Positions 28,323-37,405 are shown, numbered from the stretch's first letter. The stretch is 46,669 nt of DNA from Planktothricoides sp. SR001 (GCF_001276715.1 NZ_LIUQ01000011.1:93522-140190); one strand, 5' to 3'. A program made the numbers and translations. The notes: generated by a model not told the origin, from the sequence alone.

Positions 28323-28492
28323 TCTATTTCTAGTTTAATCTAGGGATTAGACAAGAGTGCTTTTATACCGATCTCGATACAAGCCATATAATATCCTTGA
28401 TATTTCTATAAGTTTTTGTGTCTCCCGGTTTTGCCGGAATAGGGGCGGCTGGGTTCGGCAGGGGGCGGCAGGAAGCGATCGCATTTCCGGGT
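28323..28492. other. Intergenic, nothing recognised
   Basis: Contains a GGCGGC-rich stretch (28443-28475) next to a GCGATCGC octamer. No hairpin with a T-run and no gene are seen. Confidence 0.5.
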
Positions 28493-28813
28493 TTAAGTGT
28501 TAAGTAAAACAATGGCCAGACAAGCCAAAAATAGCCCTAGAAGTTGGGTAGATGTCAAAACTTCGTGAAAATAAAATATCCCCACTAAAACGGTGCCAAT
28601 CATAATCAGAAGATTTACCAGAGAACCGGCAATTCCCAGGTCTATTTTCTGATTTAATATGCCAAAAATTAAATAAGTTGTGGGCGAAAGCAGACAAACC
28701 ACGGCCATGCTTTTCCAATCTCCGGTTTTTCCCCAATTGGCGCTTAAAGAGTCGCAAAAGGTGAACAAAGCACCACAGAATAATACTAAAGCCCAAATCC
28801 AGATTTTTTCCAT
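28493..28813 (-). CDS. Small EamA/DMT-like membrane protein
   Basis: The product has 106 residues and four predicted membrane helices (5-22, 36-53, 60-80, 88-105), the size of one half of an EamA/drug-metabolite transporter or an SMR protein. The last helix pair (IGTVLVGIFYFHEVLTSTQLLGLFLACLAIVLLNT) has the typical EamA ending. It could act as a dimer; substrate unknown. Confidence 0.75.
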   Translation of the reverse strand: MEKIWIWALVLFCGALFTFCDSLSANWGKTGDWKSMAVVCLLSPTTYLIFGILNQKIDLGIAGSLVNLLIMIGTVLVGIFYFHEVLTSTQLLGLFLACLAIVLLNT

Positions 28814-29325
28814 AAAATAATATTGTTTACAAATATTGTTTACAGAAATTCAACAGCAGGGGCGCTTCGGGTTGCGATCACAAGCATTGCGATCGCAATT
28901 TTTGCATCAAAGTAAACCTTGAAATTGTAGCAGTAGTTTTTCAAATTGGTAAAATAGTCGGTTAAAACCGACCGTAGGGGTCAACGGCCGTTGACCCCTA
29001 CGGGGATTTTAATCCCCGCCGAACTTTAATCCCCGCCGAACTTTAATCCCCGCCGAACTTTAATCCCCGCAATCGTCGGTTAATTGCAGGGGTACATAAA
29101 CCGCCGGAGGTTAAAACCTCCGGCTAATAGCGCAAGCAAGTCGGTTAAAACCGACTCTGGATTATTTTGAAATTGATAATAATATAATAATATTTACAAA
29201 AATTTTCCAGTAGAAACGCTTCGGGTTGCGATCGCATTTTTTGCAGTAAAATCACCATTGTAATTATCGCAAAATTGGTTTAATTTGGTTTTAATAAATA
29301 TTGAATAATTATTAATATGATAAAC
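28814..29325. repeat. Palindrome and minisatellite cluster
   Basis: There is no gene. A perfect 32-bp palindrome at 28972-29003 (CCGTAGGGGTCAACGG and complement) is followed by a 17-bp direct repeat (AATCCCCGCCGAACTTT, three copies and a part, 29011-29070). GCCGGAGGTT-AA-AACCTCCGGC lies at 29103-29124, and two copies of AGTCGGTTAAAACCGACT, one complete near 29139-29156 and one near 28956-28973, flank the cluster. Confidence 0.88.
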
Positions 29326-31032
29326 TTAAAATGTGACGCGATCGCGCAAATTTTCCAACATCTTTGGCCCAACTCCCGGCACTCGATCCAAATCCGCCAA
29401 AGAACTAAACCGTTGATTATTTCTCGCAGCAATAATTCGTTGGGCTAACACTGGGCCGACCCCTGGTAAAGTCTCTAATTCTTCCTGGGTAGCCGTATTT
29501 ACATTCACTTTTGCACTGCTTGATAACCCGGTTGATAACCCGGTTGATAACCCGGTTGATAAGCCGGTATCTTCCGCTTGATTTCGTGAAACCGGGGCGG
29601 GACAATCTTTTGCTGCTTCGTTAATTTTTTCCTGAAGACTCGGTGAAATTCCCAGGGTTGCCCCTTCGTAGAGGCGATCGAATTCTCGGACAAAATGCGC
29701 CGCCACCGTGGGATTAGTAATAACTAAGAGAGTTTCATCATTATTATAGTTGGCACTAGCTGACCAATTATGAGAACCAGCAATGATGGTTTCACCGTCG
29801 ATAACGGCAAATTTGTGATGCAATAAATCTCCCGGTGGCAGTTGGGGAATGCCTACCGTGGTAATGGGATTTTGCCAGGGCTGGTTATCGATGGGATAGC
29901 GACACTTTTGATCCGGCAAGGCTACCCCTAACATATCCAGACCTTCGCTGTAGTCACGATAGGCAAAATTCGCATCGATGAGCGATCGCACCATCACCCC
30001 TTGTCTATAGCGCGTTTCCAGCAGATCCACCAGCCTTTGTTCCGCAAAAACAAACAAGGCTAGATCGACGGAAGTGGCTGCGGTAGCCAAAGTTTGGCCA
30101 ATCAAACCATTGGCACTTTCGGCCCAAGGAACTTTTGCCCCAGAGGGGGAAAATTGCAACGTAATCTGATTATTGCCCACCTGCAAAGGATCGATCTGAC
30201 GCAGCGGTTTTTTCACCCCAAACCGACTATCGGTTTTACCTCCCGGACCATCACCCCACATCAGATTAAACTCTTCCTGAAACCTGGTAGCGAGTTCAGG
30301 ACTGTTGATTTTCAATAAATTATTCGGATTACCGCGACTACTCGGAGACTGAAAATCCCCGTGAATATCACTGGTGGTGAAATTTGCGGAAGTGACAATT
30401 ACCGTCGATCCATCCACCACCACAAATTTATGATGCATTAAACCACTGCCCTTACTCCCATCAGCGGTGTCATCGATCGCCGCAACTCCCCCTTGCCGCA
30501 AAATGACCAGGGCATCTCCTTGGGCAATTTCATCGGGGCTAAGTTTTCCGTCCCCATTCCGATCTACTAACTGGCGAAATTCTTCATAACGTTGGCGCGA
30601 TCGCTCATCCAGGGCTTGCACCTCGCCAGGGGTAAAATCACTAAAAGGACGACTATAGTTATTTTCCAAAATCACCCGCACCTGCACCCCCGCTTGATGA
30701 CGTTCCACCAAAGCAGCGGCAATTTTCGGCAAGCGTAACTCTTGCACTGCTACCTCGACGGTGGAATTGGCAGCGGCGATCGCCTCCACCATCACTTGTT
30801 CCAAATCATCCCCAAAACGCTGCTGGGGTCTGAAGGGTTCCTGATACTCAGCCCCTTGATGCTGATTAAAATAGACCTGGACAAAGGGGTCTTGGGGCAG
30901 TGGGGCAGTCTTTAGCTGGCTAAGGGGCTTTGGCTGGCTAATTGGTGCCTGACACCGTTGACAACCTGTCACGGTGACTGTCAGAAAGGCAGTCCAGAAA
31001 ATACGCCGATAAATCCGTGAGATCACAAACAA
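29326..31032 (-). CDS. Lipoprotein with two PLD domains, an EF-hand loop and a helix-hairpin-helix tail
   Basis: The product has 568 residues. A signal peptide ends in the lipobox VTGC24, so it is probably membrane-anchored and outside the cytoplasm. The first phospholipase D domain carries H200-x-K202-x4-D207 with N217 (HHKFVVVDGS...SANFT). Within it, 157-168 is a textbook EF-hand calcium loop (DRNGDGKLSPDE). The second domain repeats the motif (HHKFAVIDGETIIAGSHNWS, near 405-425). A linker with four TGLS units (12-bp DNA repeat, 29520-29567) leads to two ComEA-type helix-hairpin-helix motifs (504-568; LPGVGPVLAQRI, VPGVGPKMLENL), which bind DNA. An exported, possibly calcium-dependent nuclease is the best guess. 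Confidence 0.88.
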   Translation of the reverse strand: MFVISRIYRRIFWTAFLTVTVTGCQRCQAPISQPKPLSQLKTAPLPQDPFVQVYFNQHQGAEYQEPFRPQQRFGDDLEQVMVEAIAAANSTVEVAVQELRLPKIAAALVERHQAGVQVRVILENNYSRPFSDFTPGEVQALDERSRQRYEEFRQLVDRNGDGKLSPDEIAQGDALVILRQGGVAAIDDTADGSKGSGLMHHKFVVVDGSTVIVTSANFTTSDIHGDFQSPSSRGNPNNLLKINSPELATRFQEEFNLMWGDGPGGKTDSRFGVKKPLRQIDPLQVGNNQITLQFSPSGAKVPWAESANGLIGQTLATAATSVDLALFVFAEQRLVDLLETRYRQGVMVRSLIDANFAYRDYSEGLDMLGVALPDQKCRYPIDNQPWQNPITTVGIPQLPPGDLLHHKFAVIDGETIIAGSHNWSASANYNNDETLLVITNPTVAAHFVREFDRLYEGATLGISPSLQEKINEAAKDCPAPVSRNQAEDTGLSTGLSTGLSTGLSSSAKVNVNTATQEELETLPGVGPVLAQRIIAARNNQRFSSLADLDRVPGVGPKMLENLRDRVTF

Positions 31033-31420
31033 AGGAGATATCTTTAAATCGGGAAAAAGTTAACCGCTGGAATCATCGGTTGGCTGGAAAAATTACCGGC
31101 ACAGCTAAGGATATTAAATCAAGATCCTCGGCAGGTCAGCACTTTTTCGGAATCGGCACCTTGGGCTCACTTTTCTTCAGGGTGGATGGTTTATCGCCTG
31201 ACTGAGAAAGCCGCCTGAGAAAATCAAGCACCACCGACTGTCTGAGATTAACACAAAAACCACCGAAAAAATCTTGCTTTGTGCAGAAATTAGAGTACGA
31301 TAATATTTGTATCTTGCTGACTTGCGGCTACGGCACAAAGAATGCTGATTCTTTCCACCTGTAAAGTGTCGCTCTCAGCGCTCGTCAAACAGGATTAGGT
31401 TAGGCATTACGCCAAATATA
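31033..31420. other. Intergenic, no gene supported
   Basis: The open frame at 31017-31205 overlaps the upstream gene and shows no features. The stretch 31300-31400 (near GCGGCTACGGCACAAAG) is GC-richer than its surroundings. No known RNA family was recognised. Confidence 0.4.
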
Positions 31421-31503
31421 CAGAGGTATATTAAGAGTAATTACTCATTACCTCTGGAATCTTATTGAGAATTAAGTTAGGTTATTTCGCCCTGTTTAGG
31501 GCG
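31421..31503. promoter_or_regulatory. Structured element upstream of the zinc-finger gene
   Basis: CAGAGGTA (31421-31428) pairs with TACCTCTG (31449-31456) around an inner palindrome GAGTAATTACTC (31435-31446). A second hairpin CGCCCT-GTTT-AGGGCG is at 31488-31503. No T-run follows. It is a candidate small RNA or operator pair. Confidence 0.45.
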
Positions 31504-31685
31504 GTCTAGATTCAACAATGCGGAAATATTGTCCGGTTGAGGATTGTGGTTGATTCCTAATCCTTACTTTACATAACGCAATGAATCTATAACAAACTTA
31601 ATCAAAAAGTCCTGCTTGACTGATTCCCTGTTAAGAAGTGTTAATTCTCAATCAGAATGACTTGTTGAGTTGATTGGTGAAACTT

Positions 31686-32087
31686 ATGCCGAGAAGAAAA
31701 AAAACATTTACATGCGGTCATAAGGGATATGGTCAAATATGCCATCGTTGTGCCCAGTTAAAAGCGGCACAAGAGGAAGCCATTCGATCCCTAGCGGAAA
31801 AAAGACAGCAAAAACTCGAATGGGAAACTAGCTTTGAAGCGGATCCCATTGATTTAAGAGAGTTACCGGAATACGTGGTTTTGAAAGCTCGAAATATTAT
31901 CGCGGGTCTTAACGATCAACGAAATTATCGAGATTTCGGCGGTAAGCGTTTGCGCCATAATCGTCAAATTATTAGTATTCCCGTGACCCGCAACTATCGG
32001 ATGATTTGCCACGATAATGGATCGATCGCGATTCCTCAAGCAGTGTTATCCCATGAGGATTACAATGTGTGCAAACCCGGTGGATAG
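31686..32087 (+). CDS. Zinc-finger plus ParE/RelE-like protein
   Basis: The product has 133 residues from MPRRKKTF; a TTG start at 31674 is also possible. N-terminal C-G-H ... C-H-R-C (residues 8-20) is a likely zinc knuckle. A helical stretch (KAAQEEAIRSLAEKRQQKLEW) follows, then residues 50-130 with a RelE/ParE-like layout (LPEYVVLKARNIIAGLNDQRNYRDFGGKRLRHNRQIISIPVTRNYRMICHDN). Related proteins are common in cyanobacteria without a known role. No antitoxin gene was recognised next to it. Confidence 0.75.
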   Translation: MPRRKKTFTCGHKGYGQICHRCAQLKAAQEEAIRSLAEKRQQKLEWETSFEADPIDLRELPEYVVLKARNIIAGLNDQRNYRDFGGKRLRHNRQIISIPVTRNYRMICHDNGSIAIPQAVLSHEDYNVCKPGG

Positions 32088-32436
32088 AAACAATAAGTGT
32101 CAGAATTATGAACAAGCAATTAACCATGATCAATGCCGCTCAAACTCTCTCAGTCCGGATGATTTCTCAGAGGTTTTTCTCTCAAATTGTCGAGATTTTT
32201 ATCCAGAGGAGCTTACTCTTGCACTCTATTGATAGGAATTGCGATCGATTCCATAGAGTCAGGCAACAAAGTCTGTATAGACTTTTAAGGTTCATTAGTC
32301 CAGGTCCAATCTGGACGATTTAGTTAGACGATCTAAATTAATGGTTGTTTGTTATTGGTTGTTTGTTATTTGTTATTTGCAGCTAAATAACAAATAACGA
32401 ATAACGAATAACCGATAACGGATAACCAGGAAAAAG
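32088..32436. other. Intergenic region with a hairpin and ATAAC repeats
   Basis: No gene is supported; the short frames here lack features. A small hairpin GTCCAG / CTGGAC lies at 32298-32316. From 32343 to 32425, TTGTTATT units and then AATAACGAATAAC units form a long imperfect inverted repeat ahead of the cysteine desulfurase gene. Confidence 0.5.
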
Positions 32437-33642
32437 ATGCAGATTTATTTAGATTACAGCGCCACAACTCCCCCCCGTGCGGAAGCGATCGCCGCTATGC
32501 AAACCGCGTTACTTGACCAGTGGGGCAATCCCTCCAGTATTCACGAGTGGGGTGGACGTTCCAGCACTTTGGTGGAAGTCGCCCGAATGCAGGTGGCGTC
32601 ATTGTTGAATGTGGTGCCAGAGGCGATCGTGTTTACTTCTGGGGGCACGGAGTCGGATAATTTGGCGATTATGGGGGTGGCCCGACGTTATGCCCAACCG
32701 CAACATCTAATTATTTCTCAGGTGGAACATTCGGCAGTGAGTAAGCCGGTGGAATGGTTGGAAAAGTCCGGGTGGCAAGTGACTCGGTTGCCGGTGAATG
32801 CTCAGGGACGAGTTAATCCCGCAGATTTAACCGCAGCGATTCAAGAAAATACGGTATTGGTGTCGATTATTTATGGCCAAAGTGAGGTAGGAACCCTACA
32901 ACCGATTCAAGCTTTGGCGGAAATTGCCCGATCGCACGGGGTTTTATTTCATACGGATGCGGTACAAGTGGCGGGTCGCTTGCCTTTGGACTTAGAACAG
33001 TTGCCGGTGGATTTGCTGTCTTTGTCCAGTCATAAATTTTATGGTCCCCAAGGGGCTGGGGCGCTTTATGTTCGCCCTGGGGTGGAGTTGGTCCCCTGGC
33101 TTTGTGGGGGCGGTCAGGAAGGAGGCTGGCGATCGGGAACTCAGGCAGTGGCAGCGATCGCTGGTTTTGGGGTAGCGGCAGAGTTGGCAAGGACAGACAT
33201 GGCTGCGGAAACCCCCCGGTTACGCAGTTTGCGCGATCGCCTGTTTGACCAATTGGCGGATATTCCCGGTTTAACCCCCACAGGCGATCGGCTGCACCGT
33301 TTACCCCACCATGTCAGCTTTTGCCTCCAAGAAAATTCGCCCTATCAAGCCGAAACAGGTGCGGTCAGTGGTAGAACCTTAGTTCGGCAAATGAATTTAG
33401 CGGGCATTGCCATTAGTTCGGGATCCGCTTGCAGCAGTGGTCAACTAAATCCCAGTCCCGTCTTGTTGGCGATGGGATATTCGCCGCAAGCCGCCACTGC
33501 CGCCATTCGCATGACTTTAGGCCGTCATACCACCGTGGAGGATATTGACTGGACCGCAATGGTATTTAAGCAAGTTTTACAACGGTTAAGGCCAGAATGC
33601 GCGATTCCCGTAAGGGATCCGCTGCACGGCATCGCTCGTTAA
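32437..33642 (+). CDS. Cysteine desulfurase (NifS/IscS class)
   Basis: This 401-residue PLP enzyme takes sulfur from cysteine for Fe-S clusters and thiolation. YLDYSATTPP (4-13) and SGGTESDNLA (68-77) bind PLP, K200 in SSHKFYGPQGAG forms the Schiff base, and C332 in ISSGSACSSGQ is the persulfide residue on the long class I loop. The C-terminal tail after about residue 386 (PECAIPVRDPLHGIAR) is encoded by a HIP1-type repeat and differs from the family. It has no isc or nif partner here, so the housekeeping role is an inference. Confidence 0.93.
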   Translation: MQIYLDYSATTPPRAEAIAAMQTALLDQWGNPSSIHEWGGRSSTLVEVARMQVASLLNVVPEAIVFTSGGTESDNLAIMGVARRYAQPQHLIISQVEHSAVSKPVEWLEKSGWQVTRLPVNAQGRVNPADLTAAIQENTVLVSIIYGQSEVGTLQPIQALAEIARSHGVLFHTDAVQVAGRLPLDLEQLPVDLLSLSSHKFYGPQGAGALYVRPGVELVPWLCGGGQEGGWRSGTQAVAAIAGFGVAAELARTDMAAETPRLRSLRDRLFDQLADIPGLTPTGDRLHRLPHHVSFCLQENSPYQAETGAVSGRTLVRQMNLAGIAISSGSACSSGQLNPSPVLLAMGYSPQAATAAIRMTLGRHTTVEDIDWTAMVFKQVLQRLRPECAIPVRDPLHGIAR

Positions 33643-33821
33643 TGGTTGTTGGTTGGTTGTTGGTTGTTGTTGGTTGTTGGGTAGGGATTCTTTGGTTGTT
33701 GTTGGTTATGGTTATGGTTATAATTATTGGTGATTCAAATGGCCTGACGACCTTTTGAACGACAACCTTTTGACCAATAAAATTACTTACTTTGCCTAAA
33801 TTTTAAACTTATTTAAAACTT
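33643..33821. repeat. TTGTTGG low-complexity run
   Basis: TTGTTGG/TGGTTGTTG units at 33643-33725 separate the cysteine desulfurase from the methyltransferase gene. No other feature is seen. Confidence 0.7.
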
Positions 33822-35153
33822 ATGATCCAGACCAGAGTAACTCAGGTAGAACCACAGTTTATTTCCTACCAACATTTTCAAGGGGATATCCCCATAGACT
33901 TAGAAAATGATACGTTTATTTCGTTGACGAGAAATCAACCATTAAAAATTTACTCTTTAGGTTTTCAACCTGCCAAATCGATTCCCGAAATACCTCGTTG
34001 GTTCTTACAAAAGTATGCTCAAAATTCAATGAATATTCTCGATCCATTTGCCGGTTCTGGGACAACAATTATTGAATCATTGAAACACGATTGCTCAGTT
34101 TATTGGTTGGATTATCAACCTTTAAGTCGGCTAATTTGTCAGGTTAAAACAAGTGATTTTGCGGTGGCAGAAGTGCGGGAAGAAGCGGCAAGGATGATGA
34201 GAGAAGCGATCGCGGAGAAATTTGCCCCGAATACGGTTAATTTTAGCAATAAAGATTTTTGGTTTCAACCGTCAGTCCAAGCCGGTTTAGAAATTCTCAA
34301 ATCTTTGATTTCAAAATCTAATGTAAAAAATCAACCGTTATTTTGGTTAGCTTTCGCCTCCACGGTGAGAAAAACTTCCAATATGAATGATGGAATGCTG
34401 CTGGCTGCCCGTCGGACTCATATTGCAGAAATTCCCCAGCGATCGAGAGAAGATGTTTTTAGATATTTTCAGTTTTACTTAGATAAAGCCATTGATGCGG
34501 TAGCAGAATGGCAACCAATTTTCAAAGAATCAAAAGGAACCGCAAAAGAATTACCTTTGCATGATGCCAGAAATTTAACCGGCGATTTTCGTGCGTCTGC
34601 GATCGTGACTTCTCCTCCTTATATTAATGCGATCGATTATGTCTGGGCGGCAAAATTTGAATTACACTGGCTAGGATTGGTGAAAAATAATACAGAAAGA
34701 TTAGATTTGTATGCTAGAGAAATTGGCACAGAACGAATTCCTAAAAAACAATGTCAAGAACTGGGTGAAACAGGACATCCTAATTTAGATCGGTTGATCG
34801 AGGATATTTACACGGGCAAAAAATATCAAGCAAGTAAAGGTCAAAATCAACTCAGGGCTAGAGTTGTTTATCAGTATTTTATGGATATGATCCAGCATTT
34901 TCAAAGTAGTTTTTTGCGGTTACGTCCCGGAGGTTACTACTGTTTTTCAATGGGAGATGTCAGTAAAATTTGTGGCGTAGAAATCCCCGTAGCTTCTCTG
35001 TTAACTGATCTAGCGAATCAAGTAGGATTTAAGGAAAAATTTAAATTTCATTTAATTTTGAAAAATCGGCAATTAAATTTACCGAGAAATCTAGAATGGG
35101 CTGGGAGTATCAAACATGACACTATCGTAGTTTTGGAGAAGCCTAATCGATGA
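33822..35153 (+). CDS. DNA methyltransferase of a type II restriction-modification pair
   Basis: The product has 443 residues. The AdoMet motif I DPFAGSGTT (74-82) precedes the catalytic motif T263-S-P-P-Y267. SPPY is most common in N4-cytosine methylases, though adenine methylation is not excluded. The order motif I then motif IV differs from the beta class usual for SPPY enzymes. The C-terminus carries PGGYYCFSMGDVSK and a final VVLEKPN. The stop overlaps the restriction gene by four bases (ATGA), so the two are translationally coupled with the methylase first, as expected for host protection. Confidence 0.9.
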   Translation: MIQTRVTQVEPQFISYQHFQGDIPIDLENDTFISLTRNQPLKIYSLGFQPAKSIPEIPRWFLQKYAQNSMNILDPFAGSGTTIIESLKHDCSVYWLDYQPLSRLICQVKTSDFAVAEVREEAARMMREAIAEKFAPNTVNFSNKDFWFQPSVQAGLEILKSLISKSNVKNQPLFWLAFASTVRKTSNMNDGMLLAARRTHIAEIPQRSREDVFRYFQFYLDKAIDAVAEWQPIFKESKGTAKELPLHDARNLTGDFRASAIVTSPPYINAIDYVWAAKFELHWLGLVKNNTERLDLYAREIGTERIPKKQCQELGETGHPNLDRLIEDIYTGKKYQASKGQNQLRARVVYQYFMDMIQHFQSSFLRLRPGGYYCFSMGDVSKICGVEIPVASLLTDLANQVGFKEKFKFHLILKNRQLNLPRNLEWAGSIKHDTIVVLEKPNR

Positions 35154-35707
35154 ATGATCCTAAATCAAAATCTTTAGAGGCGATTTTACAAGAATACCAA
35201 CAGTCATTTTCGGCCAAACTCTTTGGGGAGGAATCTGCCGAGGAAGATGATTTGATGCTAGTCTTCGGATTGACTCAAGAGATGAAGGCGGAAAATAAAC
35301 AATATTGGGGCAGAGAGTTGGGAATGTGCTGGCAACGTTTGGTTAAAGAATTGTGTCAGCAAAAGTGTGAGAACTTTGCCGAGGGGATCCGAGAAGGAAA
35401 AGATGAGATATGTGATTTAGTAATTGGCAATCATGCCATTGATACCAAGTATAGAATTGGTTCTGGTGATTCAGGCACGTTAAAGAAATTCAAGAACTAT
35501 GCCTCAAGGCTGCAAGAGAAAGGATATGAACCGATCATGCTGATTCTTCGGGAGGATAATTTACCGAACGCGATCGCCGCTTGTGTTCAGGGAGGGTGGA
35601 CGGTTAAAACCGGGGCAAAAACTTATGAATATATTCAACAAGCCACTGGGGTAGATTTGCAGGCTTGGTTGAAGCAGAGAAGAAATCAATATAGAATTAG
35701 TCCTTGA
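35150..35707 (+). CDS. Restriction endonuclease partner (PD-(D/E)xK, possibly ApaLI-like)
   Basis: The product has 185 residues. D89-LVIGNHAI-D98-T-K100 fits a PD-(D/E)xK metal site with an Asp at the second acidic position. WGRELGMCWQRLVKELC (53-69) is a helix likely to supply a further acidic residue. The sequence resembles what I recall of the ApaLI family (GTGCAC), but this is from memory and should be taken as tentative. Position and the ATGA overlap with the methylase strongly support a restriction role. Confidence 0.75.
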   Translation: MNDPKSKSLEAILQEYQQSFSAKLFGEESAEEDDLMLVFGLTQEMKAENKQYWGRELGMCWQRLVKELCQQKCENFAEGIREGKDEICDLVIGNHAIDTKYRIGSGDSGTLKKFKNYASRLQEKGYEPIMLILREDNLPNAIAACVQGGWTVKTGAKTYEYIQQATGVDLQAWLKQRRNQYRISP

Positions 35708-35768
35708 AGTCTCAAAACCCACAAAACCCAACCAACACCGTTAAAAGTTAAACGTTAAAAATAAAATT

Positions 35769-36506
35769 ATGGTGACACTCCCTAACAGTATTGAAGAGGC
35801 ATTAGATCAAGCAAAGACGGCGACCACTGCCGCTCTCAAAGATGGCTTGCACCGTCTGCAAGTAGAAATCCTGATTCCAGAGTTGAAAGTTCAGGATCCG
35901 GCTCATCAATTTATTCCCATCTTTGAAGAGTACGGTTCGCACCTGAAAGTGTATTTTCCCGATCCGGGGGCGGCGGCTTTGGCTCGACGGGATTGGGGTG
36001 AAACCCCTTATGTGGTGCGGGGGATGACGGAACCCAAAGGCAAAATTCAACCGGACGATCGCCTATTTTTCTTTATTGAACCGTCTGCGGTGGAAGTGAA
36101 TGATTTGGAAAAGATGTGTGAGCAAGCAGGCGATCGCCCCGTGGTGCTATTCATCCCTAAACTAGAAAGTATTACCACCATTGGCATTGGCTACGCAGCC
36201 CGACAACTGCGGGAGCGCTTCATCAGCACTTTTGAATCTTGCTACTATATCCGTCCTCTGGAAGGGGCGGCCCTATTTCGCTGTTACCCGAACCCCTGGC
36301 AAGTTTGGCTGGAAAAAGAAGAAGGCTATGAACTGATTTCCGAAACGACCCAAAAACCAGTGGGAGAAGTCTTAGAAGAGATATTACAAAAAGGCACTTC
36401 CCCATCGGTGGATCAAACTGAAGCGACCCCAGTAGCTACACCCCAACGGAAAAAACCCGGTTTGCTAACCAATCTTCAGCGGTTTTTGCGTGCTTTGAGC
36501 CAGTGA
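35769..36506 (+). CDS. DUF1995 family protein
   Basis: The product has 245 residues. It matches the DUF1995 family of cyanobacteria and chloroplasts, whose plant members include LPA3-type proteins linked to photosystem II assembly (LPNSIEEALDQAKTATTAALKDG; RLQVEILIPEL; PDDRLFFFIEPSAVEV; PVVLFIPKLE; IRPLEGAALFRCYPNPWQVWLEK). The family's usual extent ends about residue 195; the tail QRKKPGLLTNLQRFLRAL is probably also touched by the AAACCCGG repeat. It follows the restriction pair by 62 bases but is unlikely to be functionally linked. Confidence 0.85.
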   Translation: MVTLPNSIEEALDQAKTATTAALKDGLHRLQVEILIPELKVQDPAHQFIPIFEEYGSHLKVYFPDPGAAALARRDWGETPYVVRGMTEPKGKIQPDDRLFFFIEPSAVEVNDLEKMCEQAGDRPVVLFIPKLESITTIGIGYAARQLRERFISTFESCYYIRPLEGAALFRCYPNPWQVWLEKEEGYELISETTQKPVGEVLEEILQKGTSPSVDQTEATPVATPQRKKPGLLTNLQRFLRALSQ

Positions 36507-36524
36507 TCGCGCCATAATAAAAAT

Positions 36525-36614
36525 ATGAGTGCGATTCAGGTGCTAAATTTTTCCCGGATAAGTTGGGATGCGCTGGTGAAACTGTTGGTGCAACTACCGA
36601 TGATGGCGATCTAG
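36525..36614 (+). pseudogene. Very short frame, possible Uma2-type remnant
   Basis: ATG to TAG gives 29 residues (MSAIQVLNFSRISWDALVKLL...). The start resembles the opening of Uma2-family proteins (N-F-S-x-I-S-W). It ends inside the ribosome site of the next gene (AGGAGG, 36613-36618). It may be nothing more than chance. Confidence 0.25.
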
Positions 36615-36632
36615 GAGGCAGAATTTATTAAT

Positions 36633-37367
36633 ATGACTGATCGACGTATTTTTATTGGTGACGTGCATGGCCACTATGACGGTTTGATGAAGTTACTAGA
36701 GGCGATCGCCCCTGATCGAAGCGATCAAATTTACTTTGTCGGCGATTTAATCGATCGCGGACCCAAGAGCGCCCAAGTGGTCAAATTTATCAAAGAAGGT
36801 TCCTATCAATGCGTATTAGGAAACCACGAACAACTCCTCCTGGAGAGTTTGCGTCAAAATAAAATTAATAAAGCCGCATTCCAATCTTGGCTTTACAGTG
36901 GTGGACATACCACGGTAGCGAGTTATGGCAACCCCCAACAAATCCTGGAAGATATTGAATGGATGCGAACTCTGCCGGCTTATATTGATTTAGGGGATAT
37001 TTGGTTGGTTCATGCGGGAGTTCACCCGGAACTGCCCATTAAAGCCCAAGGACCGGAAGATTTCTGTTGGATTCGCAGCGAATTTCATCAAATGTCTAAG
37101 CCGTATTTCCCTGATAAATTAATTGTCATTGGTCATACAATGACCTTTACTTTCAAGGGCATAGAACCGGGACAACTTGCACTCGGTCAAGGATGGATTG
37201 GCATTGATACGGGCGTGTACAATTCTAATAGTGGTTGGTTAACTGCCCTAGATATTACTCAACGCAAAGTTTACCAAGTCAATGTTTTTCAAAGGTGCAT
37301 TCGCGCTTTACCTCTGGCTCAGGCAGTGAAAAAAATTCAAGGCGATCGCATTGCGGTTCATCGTTAA
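36633..37367 (+). CDS. Metallophosphoesterase, serine/threonine protein phosphatase type
   Basis: This 244-residue PPP-family phosphatase shows the metal-binding motifs GDVHGH (9-14), GDLIDRGP (about 37-44) and GNHE (about 64-67), with the later His motifs in LVHAGVHPE and IVIGHTMT. The family acts on phosphoserine/threonine or on small molecules such as diadenosine tetraphosphate (ApaH relatives); the substrate cannot be chosen from sequence. A good AGGAGG ribosome site lies 14 bases before the ATG. A hairpin after the gene is a plausible terminator. Confidence 0.9.
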   Translation: MTDRRIFIGDVHGHYDGLMKLLEAIAPDRSDQIYFVGDLIDRGPKSAQVVKFIKEGSYQCVLGNHEQLLLESLRQNKINKAAFQSWLYSGGHTTVASYGNPQQILEDIEWMRTLPAYIDLGDIWLVHAGVHPELPIKAQGPEDFCWIRSEFHQMSKPYFPDKLIVIGHTMTFTFKGIEPGQLALGQGWIGIDTGVYNSNSGWLTALDITQRKVYQVNVFQRCIRALPLAQAVKKIQGDRIAVHR

Positions 37368-37405
37368 AAATATGCACAAGCTTTAAGCATCAAATGAGAA
37401 GAGTC

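Noticed and set aside
31300-31503. Known small RNA such as 6S, tmRNA or Yfr1
   Set aside because: No matching core sequence was recognised; only generic hairpins are visible.
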